The notes under the pieces were generated by a model, which saw only the letters and a program-made list of their open reading frames with translations, had not been told where the DNA came from and searched no databases. Below are positions 28,056-37,208 of a stretch of DNA of 64,000 nucleotides, one piece after another. Source of the stretch: an uncultured Eubacteriales bacterium (lineage in GTDB: Bacteria; Bacillota; Clostridia; TANB77; CAG-508); the NCBI GenBank assembly GCA_949289635.1, contig CASEOS010000001.1:1-64000 (forward strand), read 5' to 3'. Made by a program: the position numbers and the translations under genes. The stretch's first letter is position 1, and each line of letters starts with the position of its first letter.

Positions 28056-28180
28056 TTCATTTTTTCCTTTTCTCTCTTATTTTATTAATTATTATATTTC
28101 ATCTTACTATGTTTTATTATTTTGCAACACTATGTGAGTCTTTCCATCAGTTTTATATATTATTTATATTACGACACTCG

Positions 28181-28738
28181 CTACAAACTAAAAATTTGTA
28201 TGATATCTTTACAATTTTTTTCTGCCTCTTCAATACATGCTGATAATGTTAATAATTTTTTCTTCTGTTCCATCTTTTCTATAACCCTTTCAACTGATTC
28301 TTCATATGATACACCTCTTAATCCAAGTTCATGAAGCCAAATTAAAGCCCCCTTTACAGTAACAAATTTAAAACATTCTGCATTTTTTACTACCTCTGCT
28401 ACTAGCGATGTTGCTTTAATAGCATTATGATGTGCCTCGATTGAATTTAAAATCACTTTTTGATTTTCCTTTGATACACCCCACTCCTCTAAATACTTTT
28501 TAGAAAACTCTGCACTTAATTGTGGATGTTTTTTTTGAATTTCTCCTTTATATACACGACTAAAAACAGTATGTTGCAAATATAATGATATTAATACTAA
28601 ATCTTTATTTACATTATATTGATTAGCCAATTCTTCTCCTTTTTCAATTGCAATTTCAGTTAATCCCCATGCAGGAGCTTTATTCTTTTTGGTCTGCTCA
28701 TACATTAATTCTTTAGCTTTTTTTACTACTTCTTCCAT
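28181..28738 (-). CDS. Degenerate HD-domain-like protein
   Basis: The 185-residue helical protein looks like an HD phosphohydrolase: a helix with LQHTVFSRVYKGE where HD is expected, SAEFSKKYLEEWGV, and IEAHHNAIK as the conserved HH motif. The Asp of the HD pair is replaced and the later catalytic Asp region reads NAECFKFV, so metal binding is doubtful. It may have become a binding rather than an enzyme domain. It sits between rbgA and mrnC. No signal peptide or membrane segment is seen. Confidence 0.6.
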   Translation of the reverse strand: MEEVVKKAKELMYEQTKKNKAPAWGLTEIAIEKGEELANQYNVNKDLVLISLYLQHTVFSRVYKGEIQKKHPQLSAEFSKKYLEEWGVSKENQKVILNSIEAHHNAIKATSLVAEVVKNAECFKFVTVKGALIWLHELGLRGVSYEESVERVIEKMEQKKKLLTLSACIEEAEKNCKDIIQIFSL

Positions 28739-28774
28739 TATCTATAACCCCCTATAAGTTTCTATATATTTTTA

Positions 28775-29716
28775 TTAAGCTTTTTCCAATGATATTCTTC
28801 CTATTTTTCCATTCTTAAATTCATCTAATATAATTCTTGCAGTCTTTTCTTCATCAATATTACCACCAGAAATAATGCAACCTCTTTTTTTACCAATTGC
28901 TAAAAAGATTTCATAAATATTTTCATTTTCTGGTCTTTCCTCATTTTTTAATTGCTCGTTTATATATTCTTCTGTTAGTTTATATCTTTCACATAAATGT
29001 TTTGGATAATTTTCTATTAAAAATTTTACTAAATAATAGGCAATTTCTGTTCTTTGCAAAATATCTTCTTTTATGGTTCCTGTAAATGCAAGATGTAATG
29101 CTACTTCTTCACTTTCAAATTTAGGCCATAATACACCTGGTGTATCTAACAACTCAACTTTTTCATTAATACGAATCCATTGCTTTTGTTTGGTGACACC
29201 TGGCTTATTTCCGACACCAGCAGATGTTCTTTTAGAAATTCGATTAATAAATGAAGATTTTCCTACATTTGGTATACCTAATACCATGGCTTTTATCTTT
29301 CTTCCGATTCTTCCTTTTTCTGCTTGATTTTTTAATTCCTCATCCATTATTTTTTCTATTCTTCTGACACATTCTTCAATTCCTTTTCCAGAGTTAGAAT
29401 CTGTTAAAACTGCTGGAATATTTCTACTTTTAAAATATTCTATCCATCTTTTATTTTGTCCTTCATCTGCTAAATCGCATTTATTTAATACAACTATTTT
29501 CTTTTTGTTTTTTGTAATTTCTGCTATATCTGGGTTTTGACTAGAAATGGGTATACGTGCATCTAGCAATTCTATGACAATATCCACCAATCTTACATCT
29601 TCTATAATTTGTCGTTTCGTTTTTGCCATATGACCTGGATACCACGCTATCGATACTTTGGAATACACTTTTCCATTTTCGGATTTATTATTTCTTTTCC
29701 TATTTTTTTTATTCAA
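28775..29716 (-). CDS. rbgA: Ribosome biogenesis GTPase RbgA (YlqF)
   Basis: RbgA is a circularly permuted GTPase for late 50S assembly. The permuted order is visible: G4 NKCDLAD comes first, then G1 GIPNVGKSSFIN, and G3 DTPGVLWP. The N-terminal signature IAWYPGHMAKTKRQI is present, and the C-terminal domain follows. The start is TTG at 29716 with GGAGG nine bases upstream. Confidence 0.93.
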   Translation of the reverse strand: MNKKNRKRNNKSENGKVYSKVSIAWYPGHMAKTKRQIIEDVRLVDIVIELLDARIPISSQNPDIAEITKNKKKIVVLNKCDLADEGQNKRWIEYFKSRNIPAVLTDSNSGKGIEECVRRIEKIMDEELKNQAEKGRIGRKIKAMVLGIPNVGKSSFINRISKRTSAGVGNKPGVTKQKQWIRINEKVELLDTPGVLWPKFESEEVALHLAFTGTIKEDILQRTEIAYYLVKFLIENYPKHLCERYKLTEEYINEQLKNEERPENENIYEIFLAIGKKRGCIISGGNIDEEKTARIILDEFKNGKIGRISLEKA

Positions 29717-29872
29717 ACTTAACAGCCTCCTTCCGTTGTTTTATAAAAATTCTTTTCTATTATAGCATATACTTAATAAAATCGCAAACTTAACATAAAT
29801 ATCTACAAGTGTTTCAAATCTATGGCTTGTACATTGTTTTTTTTAGTATCTTATTTTATGTCTATAAATCCC

Positions 29873-29915
29873 AGAAAAAGAGTTATCCTATCTTATTATA
29901 GAATAACTCTTTTCT
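29873..29915 (-). terminator. Terminator after the 30007 gene
   Basis: AGAAAAAGAGTTAT and ATAACTCTTTTCT form a long stem about 95 bases past the stop at 30007, in either orientation a plausible terminator. Confidence 0.55.
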
Positions 29916-30006
29916 GTTATAAAATGTATATTTTATATTTATCCTTATGTTTAATGTTTATATTTATAGAACATCAATCATTTTTTGATTATCATTATCG
30001 ATTATA

Positions 30007-30837
30007 CTAGTCTAGTTGACTTAAAGCATTTATTATTTTTCCCTCTAAATCTTTTTGTTGAGTAGCAGTTAATTCATTAGATGTTCTAATTAAAACTGTT
30101 CCTACAACTCTATGTGATCCAGACGCAAGTATACCACCGTCAAATGCAGCCAAATATTCTTCTCGTTTTTTAGCATCTTCTTCATTTGCATACACTTCAA
30201 TAGCTCCTCCTGCATCTGTTCCTTTATCAATAAGGTCTGTTCCATATACTTCATTTTGATTAACATTCTTACTTTCAAAATATACTGTTGCAGTATAACC
30301 TCCTGGTTTATTTAAATTACCATTTGGGTCATTATCTTCTGTTACTGCTCTAACATCAGCAATTTCATCTATCGTTTGTAATCTTTGGATTACAAAATCT
30401 TCACTAGGATTTATAAACTGCTTATATTGTTTAATACTAATATCATATGCATTATATGTTTCATCCAATTCTTTAGATATTTCAGTATAATCTGGAGGTG
30501 TACTTAGTTCTTCAGTTTTACTTATAATCTCTTTTGTGGTTTTTGGCATTTTATCTAATACTAATTTAGAAGCTCCTGCTCTTTTAGTTACATCTTTCGC
30601 TATCTCAATTATATTTTCATCTAATACATTTTCATTAGAATCAATTAAATCCTGAAGCTTTTTTATTTTTGTATCAAGCTCATTATTCTTTTCTTCAATA
30701 ACTTTTACTACATCATTATAATTTTTAACTGCTATATTATAAGGTTTTATAATTTTTATATATCCAAAAATACCACCAATAATTAATAAAATAACCACTA
30801 TAACAATTGATATAATTAATACTTTTTTATTTTTCAT
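30007..30837 (-). CDS. Membrane-anchored extracellular protein of unknown function
   Basis: The 276-residue protein starts MKNKKVLIISIVIVVILLI, an uncleaved signal anchor, followed by a coiled-coil stretch (about 40-150) and a C-terminal globular region containing TEDNDPNGNLNKPGGYTATV and GSHRVVGTVLIRTSNELT. The EDNDPN..L.KPGGYTA pattern is one I recall from Firmicutes lipoprotein-like proteins of unknown role. I start at 30837, where AAGGGG is nine bases upstream, rather than at 30855. Confidence 0.7.
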   Translation of the reverse strand: MKNKKVLIISIVIVVILLIIGGIFGYIKIIKPYNIAVKNYNDVVKVIEEKNNELDTKIKKLQDLIDSNENVLDENIIEIAKDVTKRAGASKLVLDKMPKTTKEIISKTEELSTPPDYTEISKELDETYNAYDISIKQYKQFINPSEDFVIQRLQTIDEIADVRAVTEDNDPNGNLNKPGGYTATVYFESKNVNQNEVYGTDLIDKGTDAGGAIEVYANEEDAKKREEYLAAFDGGILASGSHRVVGTVLIRTSNELTATQQKDLEGKIINALSQLD

Positions 30838-30871
30838 TTTATCATTCCCCTTCATTATTTTTTATATAATT

Positions 30872-31345
30872 TTAATTAACCTCATAATCTTCTTTATCAA
30901 AAATAATATCTTCCTCTTTTGTTTCTACATGATTCGGATTACTTAATAATGTATCCTGTAATGAGATTTTTAACTTATCGCAACAAGGCTTAAATGTTAG
31001 AAAAGTAATACCTCCTCCAACAACGCCCCCTACAATTGGTAAAGACTTTTGAACTGCACCTGTTAACATCTTTTTAGTCATATTTACTCCAAACTATTTA
31101 GATATACTCTTAATTATAGGATACAATGTACCTTTGGTTAGTGCGGTACTCATTATTTTCTTACTTATCCCGTTTGCAAGTCCTTTAGCCATAGCTTTTA
31201 ATGCTGTATTAGCTCCAGCTACTCCATACATTACACCTAAACAGATTATTAAAATATTTAAGGTTTCAGAGTCAAATGTTTGCTGTTGATTTTCCCATGT
31301 ATCAATTTCTGGAAATCCATACAAATACATAAGTAAGTCATATCT
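30872..31345 (-). pseudogene. EcsC-family protein remnant
   Basis: Two short frames form one broken gene. The upstream part (RYDLLMYLYGFPEIDTWENQ ... LYPIIKSISK) ends in TAG at 31096-31094. The same frame continues FGVNMTKKMLTGAVQKSLPI and VGGVVGGGITFLTF to the stop at 30872. Together they match the C-terminal half of EcsC-like proteins. The 5' half is missing: a TGA lies directly before RYDLL. The fragment has an internal stop and no N-terminus, so it is a decaying gene. Confidence 0.7.
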
Positions 31346-31359
31346 TCATAATATAATTT

Positions 31360-31391
31360 AAAAAAGACATTTGAGACCACTCTCAAATGTC
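31360..31391 (-). terminator. Terminator after the 31400 membrane gene
   Basis: GACATTTGAGA and TCTCAAATGTC form a perfect 11 bp stem with a 4-base loop; TTTTTTAAATT follows on the minus strand. It lies nine bases past the stop. Confidence 0.85.
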
Positions 31392-31399
31392 CCTAATTT

Positions 31400-31879
31400 C
31401 TACAAAGTTCTATAATTATTCTTATCTGCTCTATCATCTAATTTTCTATCATATGCTTCATTTTTATAAAACCAATCTGTTTTTTTATCTTTAGGGTGTG
31501 CCTTTCTATTTTTATCTGCTAATAAATCTAATAATACAGCTATTGGTAAAATAATTCCTATTAAAGATATGATTAATGCTGTATAATCATTTAATCCCAA
31601 TTGTGAAGATCCATCAATTAATGTCGTTATTTTTGTCATAATATCTGTTCCAAAATACATTCCATATGCTAATAAATAAATTAAAGCTCCCACAATTTTT
31701 CTTTTTACAACTAAAACTAAACATACTAATACAACAAATAATAATACAATTTCCATCGTTTCATTAACTGGAACTATAAAAAAGTCTTGATGTAGTTGTG
31801 CCATTAAGGCAACCATAATTCTGAATACCCAGTACATTACCATAAAGCAAGCCAATAACCATGTAGAAAAATTTCTCAT
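31400..31879 (-). CDS. Four-pass membrane protein of unknown function
   Basis: The 159-residue protein has about four hydrophobic segments (near 8-30, 42-60, 62-80 and 97-122) and a charged cytoplasmic tail rich in Lys and Asp (KNRKAHPKDKKTDWFYKNEA). I do not recognise a named family. AGGAGG is upstream of the start. It follows the DUF1292 gene, with a terminator between them and another behind it. Confidence 0.7.
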   Translation of the reverse strand: MRNFSTWLLACFMVMYWVFRIMVALMAQLHQDFFIVPVNETMEIVLLFVVLVCLVLVVKRKIVGALIYLLAYGMYFGTDIMTKITTLIDGSSQLGLNDYTALIISLIGIILPIAVLLDLLADKNRKAHPKDKKTDWFYKNEAYDRKLDDRADKNNYRTL

Positions 31880-31912
31880 TTGTAATTCCTCCTTTATTTA
31901 CATAGAAAAATA

Positions 31913-31933
31913 AAGGCGAAAAGATTTCGCCTT
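31913..31933 (-). terminator. Terminator after the DUF1292 gene
   Basis: AAGGCGAAA and TTTCGCCTT form a 9 bp stem with a 3-base loop, followed by TATTTTT on the minus strand, seven bases past the stop. Confidence 0.8.
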
Positions 31934-31939
31934 ATTTAA

Positions 31940-32251
31940 TTAATCTACAAAATCAAAGTCATCCTTAAATTTTTCTTTGAAAATTTCAAATACTTTATTA
32001 AGTGTATCTTCATCATCAACACTTACATAAGATTCTTCATCTGATTCTTCGTCTGTGTCTTCTACTTTTAAAATAACAACTTCGCCTTCTTCGTCTTCTC
32101 CTTCTTCTGCCATTGGTAATAAAACAACATATTCTTCATCATCTAATTCTACTAAGTCTAAGAATTCGAATCTTACTTCATTTCCATCTTCATCATTTAA
32201 TATAACAACGTTATCTAACTCTTCTCCTTCATAATTTTCGTTATCGTTCAT
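31940..32251 (-). CDS. DUF1292 (YrzB-family) acidic protein
   Basis: A 103-residue, very acidic protein. It contains VILNDEDGNEVRFEFLDLVE and DDEEYVVLLPM, the DUF1292 signature. The function is unknown; the gene is often found next to ireB and ruvX, as here. The acidic C-terminal half is longer than usual. Confidence 0.87.
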   Translation of the reverse strand: MNDNENYEGEELDNVVILNDEDGNEVRFEFLDLVELDDEEYVVLLPMAEEGEDEEGEVVILKVEDTDEESDEESYVSVDDEDTLNKVFEIFKEKFKDDFDFVD

Positions 32252-32303
32252 AAATTTCTCCTTTCATTTATTTATTTTATTATATATTACATATAATACA
32301 TGA

Positions 32304-32741
32304 TTAATCTGAATTTTTCAATGTATTTTTTAATTTATTTAAATATGTTTCTAAAATGTATACCGCCGATATTGTATCAACAATATTCCTTTTTTTATGC
32401 TTATTTACATCTAAAAAATTCATCGTTTTATGAGCTGCAACAGTTGTGAGTCTTTCATCAATTACTTCGATTTTTATTTTATTATATTTACATTGTAATT
32501 TATGGACAAATTTTTTCGTAATTTCTGCTCTTTCTGACATGGTTCCATCCATATTCAAAGGTAATCCTACCACAATGGTATCTACTTCATATGTATCCAA
32601 AATTTCATCCAATCTTCTTAGTACAATTTTATCAGATTGATTTCTTTGGATTGTTTCTAATCCTTGTGCTGTTATATTTAATTCATCTGTTATGGCTACT
32701 CCTACTCTTGCATCTCCATAATCTATTCCTAATATTCTCAT
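32304..32741 (-). CDS. ruvX: RuvX/YqgF RNase H-like nuclease
   Basis: An RNase H-fold protein implicated in Holliday junction resolution or 16S rRNA processing. The first catalytic Asp is in MRILGIDYGDARVGVAITD. VVGLPLNMDGTMSERA and IEVIDERLTTVAA are the other family motifs. At 145 residues it is the normal length. It begins one base after ireB ends. Confidence 0.93.
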   Translation of the reverse strand: MRILGIDYGDARVGVAITDELNITAQGLETIQRNQSDKIVLRRLDEILDTYEVDTIVVGLPLNMDGTMSERAEITKKFVHKLQCKYNKIKIEVIDERLTTVAAHKTMNFLDVNKHKKRNIVDTISAVYILETYLNKLKNTLKNSD

Positions 32742-32742
32742 A

Positions 32743-33000
32743 TTAGTCCTCTTCTAATCCTATATATTTTTTTACCATTTTTTCTAACAATTCATCTCTT
32801 TCAATAGTTCTAATCTTATTTCTTGCATCATTATGACTTGTTATATAAGTAGGATCTCCTGATAAAATGTATCCGACAATTTGATTAATTGGATTATATC
32901 CTTTTTCCATTAAAGCTTCATATACTTCTTTTAAAATTTCTTGACTTTTAACATTTTGCTCTTTTTCTACTTTAAAATTCATTGTTTTGTCAAATTCCAT
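32743..33000 (-). CDS. ireB: IreB regulatory protein (UPF0297)
   Basis: The 85-residue protein contains [20 protein letters not shown] and [20 protein letters not shown], diagnostic of IreB/YrzL, a small substrate of the PASTA kinase IreK in Enterococcus. It is followed directly by ruvX and DUF1292, the standard trio. AGGAGGTAC precedes the start. Confidence 0.93.
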   Translation of the reverse strand: MEFDKTMNFKVEKEQNVKSQEILKEVYEALMEKGYNPINQIVGYILSGDPTYITSHNDARNKIRTIERDELLEKMVKKYIGLEED

Positions 33001-33050
33001 ACAAGTACCTCCTTTTTGTTTTTTGTGTCAAAGAATTCTTTTTATCATAG

Positions 33051-34178
33051 TTATATATTAGTTATATCACTTTCTTGCTTGTCAGCATTATCCAAATATT
33101 CTTCTAATTTCTTTAAAACTTCTTCCAATCCTGTTCCTTTATAATAAGAAGATAGCGCAACATTTATTCTTGGTGTTACTACTTGTTTTGTCATGTCTAT
33201 ATTTTTATTTTCGCTGTTTTCATTTGTATATTCCGTAGTATCTTCTGGTAAAGATATTTTCATTTGTTCGATATAATCTTTTATATCATTCACAAATGTT
33301 GCTACTCCTTCTGTATCTACTCCTGAAAAAGCAATAACAAATTTAGGTCCCATATATCTAACAAATACATAATCTTCTGAAATATTATCTTGCACATATC
33401 TACTAATTTGTTTTATAACTTCATTTCCTAATTCTCTACAATAATTTTTATTAATTTCCTCAATATTAATAATTTTAAACATACATATCGTTGATATTGT
33501 ATATTGATCAATAATTTTTTTGCCCTCTCCATATAAATATTCTTCTGAATATAGTCCTGTAAATAAATCTGTTCTTACAATAGACTCTAATGTTTTTTGA
33601 TGTACAACTGTCTTTAATACAGATACAATATTGTCTTTTATGACTTCTAAAACTGTAATATCTACATTATCAAAATCATGTGGAGTACCACTTTCTAATA
33701 TCCAATATCCAATATATACGTTATCTATATATAGTGGAAAGAATATGGCTGATTTTGCTCTTCCAAATTCCATTTTTTGATATGGAAGTCTTTCATTTTC
33801 ATTGTTTACAGTAACATATTTTGGAGTAGCTGTTTGTATACTATCCTTAAACATATCTACATCTTGTAAAGATTTTAATGAATCCCAATGTCTTGTGTCA
33901 ACATTAGATGCTTTTATTTCATATTCTGCACCATTAAAGACAACAATAGTTGAATATTTTATTTCATATTTTTCAATTAAAATATTGTTTATCTTCTTTA
34001 TTTTTTCATCTACAGAAGATGTTTCACCTATTGTACTCATAAAATCTTGAACGACTTGTAGGTTAGTAATTTTTTGATTAATATTTTTAAATTTTTGAAT
34101 TTTTTGACTAATTTTTATATTATAGATAACTAGTATAATGACAATTATTACTAATACTACAGCAACTCCTATTATCAC
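33051..34178 (-). CDS. Membrane-anchored GAF/degenerate GGDEF protein
   Basis: The 375-residue protein has an N-terminal anchor (about 2-22), a GAF-like sensory domain (about 45-190), and a GGDEF-fold domain (about 195-320) that starts RTDLFTGLYSEEYLY. The signature GGDEF position reads RYMGPKFVIAF, so diguanylate cyclase activity is not expected. It may act as a signal-binding partner. A disordered tail follows. It lies 22 bases downstream of the CpaE-like ATPase gene and probably shares its transcript. Confidence 0.75.
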   Translation of the reverse strand: MIIGVAVVLVIIVIILVIYNIKISQKIQKFKNINQKITNLQVVQDFMSTIGETSSVDEKIKKINNILIEKYEIKYSTIVVFNGAEYEIKASNVDTRHWDSLKSLQDVDMFKDSIQTATPKYVTVNNENERLPYQKMEFGRAKSAIFFPLYIDNVYIGYWILESGTPHDFDNVDITVLEVIKDNIVSVLKTVVHQKTLESIVRTDLFTGLYSEEYLYGEGKKIIDQYTISTICMFKIINIEEINKNYCRELGNEVIKQISRYVQDNISEDYVFVRYMGPKFVIAFSGVDTEGVATFVNDIKDYIEQMKISLPEDTTEYTNENSENKNIDMTKQVVTPRINVALSSYYKGTGLEEVLKKLEEYLDNADKQESDITNI

Positions 34179-34200
34179 TGTTAATTCCTCCTATTTAAAC

Positions 34201-36696
34201 TTAAAAATTTCTTTTCATTTGATTTAATGTATCATTCATACTTGGAGAAAATACATTTGATTGACTGTTTCCTCCAACTGCTGGTGGTCTATATGTTCCT
34301 TGTCCTGACACTAATGGATAAATCATATTTCCTAATGCCTTTAAAACTTGCATAAATGTTTTTGAATATCCTTTTAAATTAATATCACAATTAATAATGC
34401 CTTCTAAATATTTTATATATATTTCCTCTTCAAAAGGTATTGTAATATATTTGATTAAATTTCTATCAAACAATTCTGTCATAAATGACATCGCAGGGTC
34501 ATTATAAAATGCCATTCCACCAATAATTGTTTTTTCATTAATTCCTCTAATTTTTACAAATTTATTTAATATAATCTTTAATTTTCCTTCTTCTAATATA
34601 TTTTTTGATTTTAGTTCTCTTAAGAAAGCTGTAAGTGGTTGAATTGTAAGTATGTCTAAAGATTGCACTAAATAAGTTTCTAATGATTGTTTAAAATATC
34701 CTACTGGTGTATTAAAATCACAATCAATTAATATTAAAGAATAATTTTTTACTAATGTTTCTAATATTTCATCAACTCTACTAATAGAATCTTGTTCATC
34801 TGGTAAAGATGTGAATACAGTTAAGTTTTTATTTACTTGTATCCCATTGGCAATACCTTCTGATAATTGTTCTATACTATTTGCTGCAATATTTCTTAAT
34901 GCTTCTTCATTTTTAGTATATATATAATATGAGTTTCTATTTGCTGTTGTATCTAAAACAGCTACATTGATTCCCATTGATGATAATAATTCTGCCACAT
35001 TGTTAACAATAAATGATGTACCATTTTTACTTGTCCCAACAAATGTTACAATTTTCTTATCTGATGTTAAAAGTGATGAGATATCTATTGTTTGTACATA
35101 ATTATTATTTGTTCTTGTCATTTCTCTTGAATTTGAAGATACATATTCATTATTATATGAACTTTGATTTGTATTTTGAGAATAATTAAATGCTGGTTCT
35201 TGTGTTGTATTTTGTTCTGGTTCTGGAATAGAATCTACTTCTTCAAATCCTGGCAATAACATATCCTCTTCATCATCAAATCCCGGTAAAATCGCATCTG
35301 TGCTACTATTATTTGAATTATTTTCTTCAAATCCTGGTAACATTGTATCATTATCATTTTCTTCAAATCCTGGTAATATGGTATTATGATTTTCTTCCTG
35401 TGTACTAAAGTTATCAAAACCAGGTAATACAGTATCTGTATTGTTTTCTTCCTCTTCAAATCCAGGTAAAATGGTTTCTTCTTCTGGAAGTGGATTTTTT
35501 CTTGGTCTTCCTCTTCCTCTTTTTACTGGTTTTGTTTCTTGACTATTTTCTATTGGAAGTGGGTTTTTTCTTGGTCTTCCTCTTCCTCTTTTTACTGGTT
35601 GTTGTGGTTCTTGTGCTGTATTAACAGATGGTGTGTTTGAGGTTCTTTGTCCTACATTTGCTGACACCGTAGATGTATTTTCTACTGTTTCTGCTGTTGT
35701 AACTGTTCTTACTGGTTGTTGTATTGATTGATTTGTCACTTGTTGTGTCATTTGGTGCATAGCTTGTTGTTGTGCTACTTGATGTACTGATTGTTGCTGT
35801 GGTACTTGGTGTAATGTTTGTTGTACTTCTTGTGTCTTTTTAGGCTTAGACATTTTTCTTACACCTGACATATTCACAGAAGAAGGTATAACAACTGGTT
35901 TTGTCATTGTAACTGTCTTATTCTTAGATTTTAATAATTTTTCACTTGTTCCTGATTCTTCTTTTTTGTTTTCCTGTCTTAAACTATTTGACACTTTATT
36001 GTTAAATGCCATAATTTTCTGATATTTGGGAGATTTTTCTTCTAATACTGCTCTTACATTTAATGGTAAGAATTTTGTGATAATTCTTAATTGTGTATCA
36101 TTATATTGTGCTGCAATATTGTTAAAACTATCAATATATCTATCTTCATCTTTTCCTAAACTCTTATAATGTGCTAAGATATTTTGTATTTCCATCTCGC
36201 TAACATCATTTTCATTTTCAGATTGATATACAACTTCTTCTGAATCAATTTTATAATATGCTTTTGCTTCTTTTTTCAATCTTGGTCTATGAATTAATCT
36301 ACAAACTTCATCAACACTTCTGTCATTTCCCAATATAGCATTATAAATTCCAATACCAAATAATTTTACTAACATCTGTTCTGACTTGGTTCTTCTGTCT
36401 AAACAAATTAAAATAATTGGTATGTCATTCCCTCTCATATTAGATGCTTCATCACTAATACTATCTAATTTTTCAAATATAAATTTGTCTATTTGATCAT
36501 ATTGGGTATGTGAAAAAGCTTCTAGATCTTCACTAATAACAATTCTATCATATGATTTATCTTTTTGTATTTCTTTTAATATTGCATTAAAGTAATATAC
36601 ATTTTTATGTGAGATAATTTCTTTATATTCTTTTTGATATTTTTTTATAATTGCTTGTGAAATTTCTTCATTACTTACAGCAAATAAAACTTTCAT
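34201..36696 (-). CDS. CpaE/ParA-like ATPase with long repeat-rich linker
   Basis: The 831-residue protein has a response-regulator-like N-terminus (1-135), a helical part (160-240), a Gln/His-rich stretch (about 290-330), two AT-hook-like KRGRGRPRKNPLP motifs (about 369-381 and 392-404), and six acidic LPGF repeats (about 410-485). The C-terminal ParA/MinD-like ATPase begins near 545 with VTFVGTSKNGTSFIVN, a degenerate Walker A lacking the usual GK(T/S), and has LILIDCDFNTPVG as Walker B. Similar domains localise pilus or secretion machines. It starts three bases after the VirB2-like gene ends. Confidence 0.75.
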   Translation of the reverse strand: MKVLFAVSNEEISQAIIKKYQKEYKEIISHKNVYYFNAILKEIQKDKSYDRIVISEDLEAFSHTQYDQIDKFIFEKLDSISDEASNMRGNDIPIILICLDRRTKSEQMLVKLFGIGIYNAILGNDRSVDEVCRLIHRPRLKKEAKAYYKIDSEEVVYQSENENDVSEMEIQNILAHYKSLGKDEDRYIDSFNNIAAQYNDTQLRIITKFLPLNVRAVLEEKSPKYQKIMAFNNKVSNSLRQENKKEESGTSEKLLKSKNKTVTMTKPVVIPSSVNMSGVRKMSKPKKTQEVQQTLHQVPQQQSVHQVAQQQAMHQMTQQVTNQSIQQPVRTVTTAETVENTSTVSANVGQRTSNTPSVNTAQEPQQPVKRGRGRPRKNPLPIENSQETKPVKRGRGRPRKNPLPEEETILPGFEEEENNTDTVLPGFDNFSTQEENHNTILPGFEENDNDTMLPGFEENNSNNSSTDAILPGFDDEEDMLLPGFEEVDSIPEPEQNTTQEPAFNYSQNTNQSSYNNEYVSSNSREMTRTNNNYVQTIDISSLLTSDKKIVTFVGTSKNGTSFIVNNVAELLSSMGINVAVLDTTANRNSYYIYTKNEEALRNIAANSIEQLSEGIANGIQVNKNLTVFTSLPDEQDSISRVDEILETLVKNYSLILIDCDFNTPVGYFKQSLETYLVQSLDILTIQPLTAFLRELKSKNILEEGKLKIILNKFVKIRGINEKTIIGGMAFYNDPAMSFMTELFDRNLIKYITIPFEEEIYIKYLEGIINCDINLKGYSKTFMQVLKALGNMIYPLVSGQGTYRPPAVGGNSQSNVFSPSMNDTLNQMKRNF

Positions 36697-36699
36697 TTG

Positions 36700-37107
36700 T
36701 TACCCCCTTCCAAATTTTACAAACACTGCAAATGCTAGTGGTAATATTTGGCATATAATTAATATTGTTACAAAGGTTACGATTAATCCTAGACCTTTCT
36801 CTAAAGTATCTAGTTTTCTAATACCGATTACATATTTATGAATAGCACCTATTGCAATTCCTAAAAAACAAAATGGTATACTATAAATTCTAATAATATT
36901 TAATATGTAAGCTACAAGACCATAAACATCTGAACCATATTTTTCTTGATAATCTTTTAATGAATTCGCTGTACTTTCTTTTATTTCTACCAATTTGCTT
37001 TCTGTTTCTTGATCGATTGCTTGTTCAGCTGCTTTAACTGTATTTGTACAAATAAATATTCCAAAAACAATTGTAAATATTGTAATAATGATGATTGCTT
37101 TTTTCAT
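36700..37107 (-). CDS. Small exported membrane protein, VirB2/TrbC-like
   Basis: The 135-residue protein has a signal peptide (KKAIIIITIFTIVFGIFICT, cleavage near VKAAE), a short helical linker, and two membrane segments (about 68-90 and 105-128) separated by KYVIGIRKLDTLEKG. This layout resembles VirB2/TrbC pilin-like proteins. AAAGGGG precedes the start. It is tightly coupled to the following CpaE-like ATPase gene, so the two probably work together. Family assignment is from topology only. Confidence 0.6.
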   Translation of the reverse strand: MKKAIIIITIFTIVFGIFICTNTVKAAEQAIDQETESKLVEIKESTANSLKDYQEKYGSDVYGLVAYILNIIRIYSIPFCFLGIAIGAIHKYVIGIRKLDTLEKGLGLIVTFVTILIICQILPLAFAVFVKFGRG

Positions 37108-37208
37108 CTATAAATTGCCCCTTTCTTCTTTATTTTTGGCAAAATACTCCCTATTTTTTCTTATACTTATATATCATACAATAACTTTAGAAAAATAGCA
37201 AGATTTTT

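Noticed and set aside
29822..30010. 62-residue plus-strand frame
   Set aside because: It overlaps a terminator, has no ribosome binding site, and its hydrophobic composition is what reading T-rich DNA gives.
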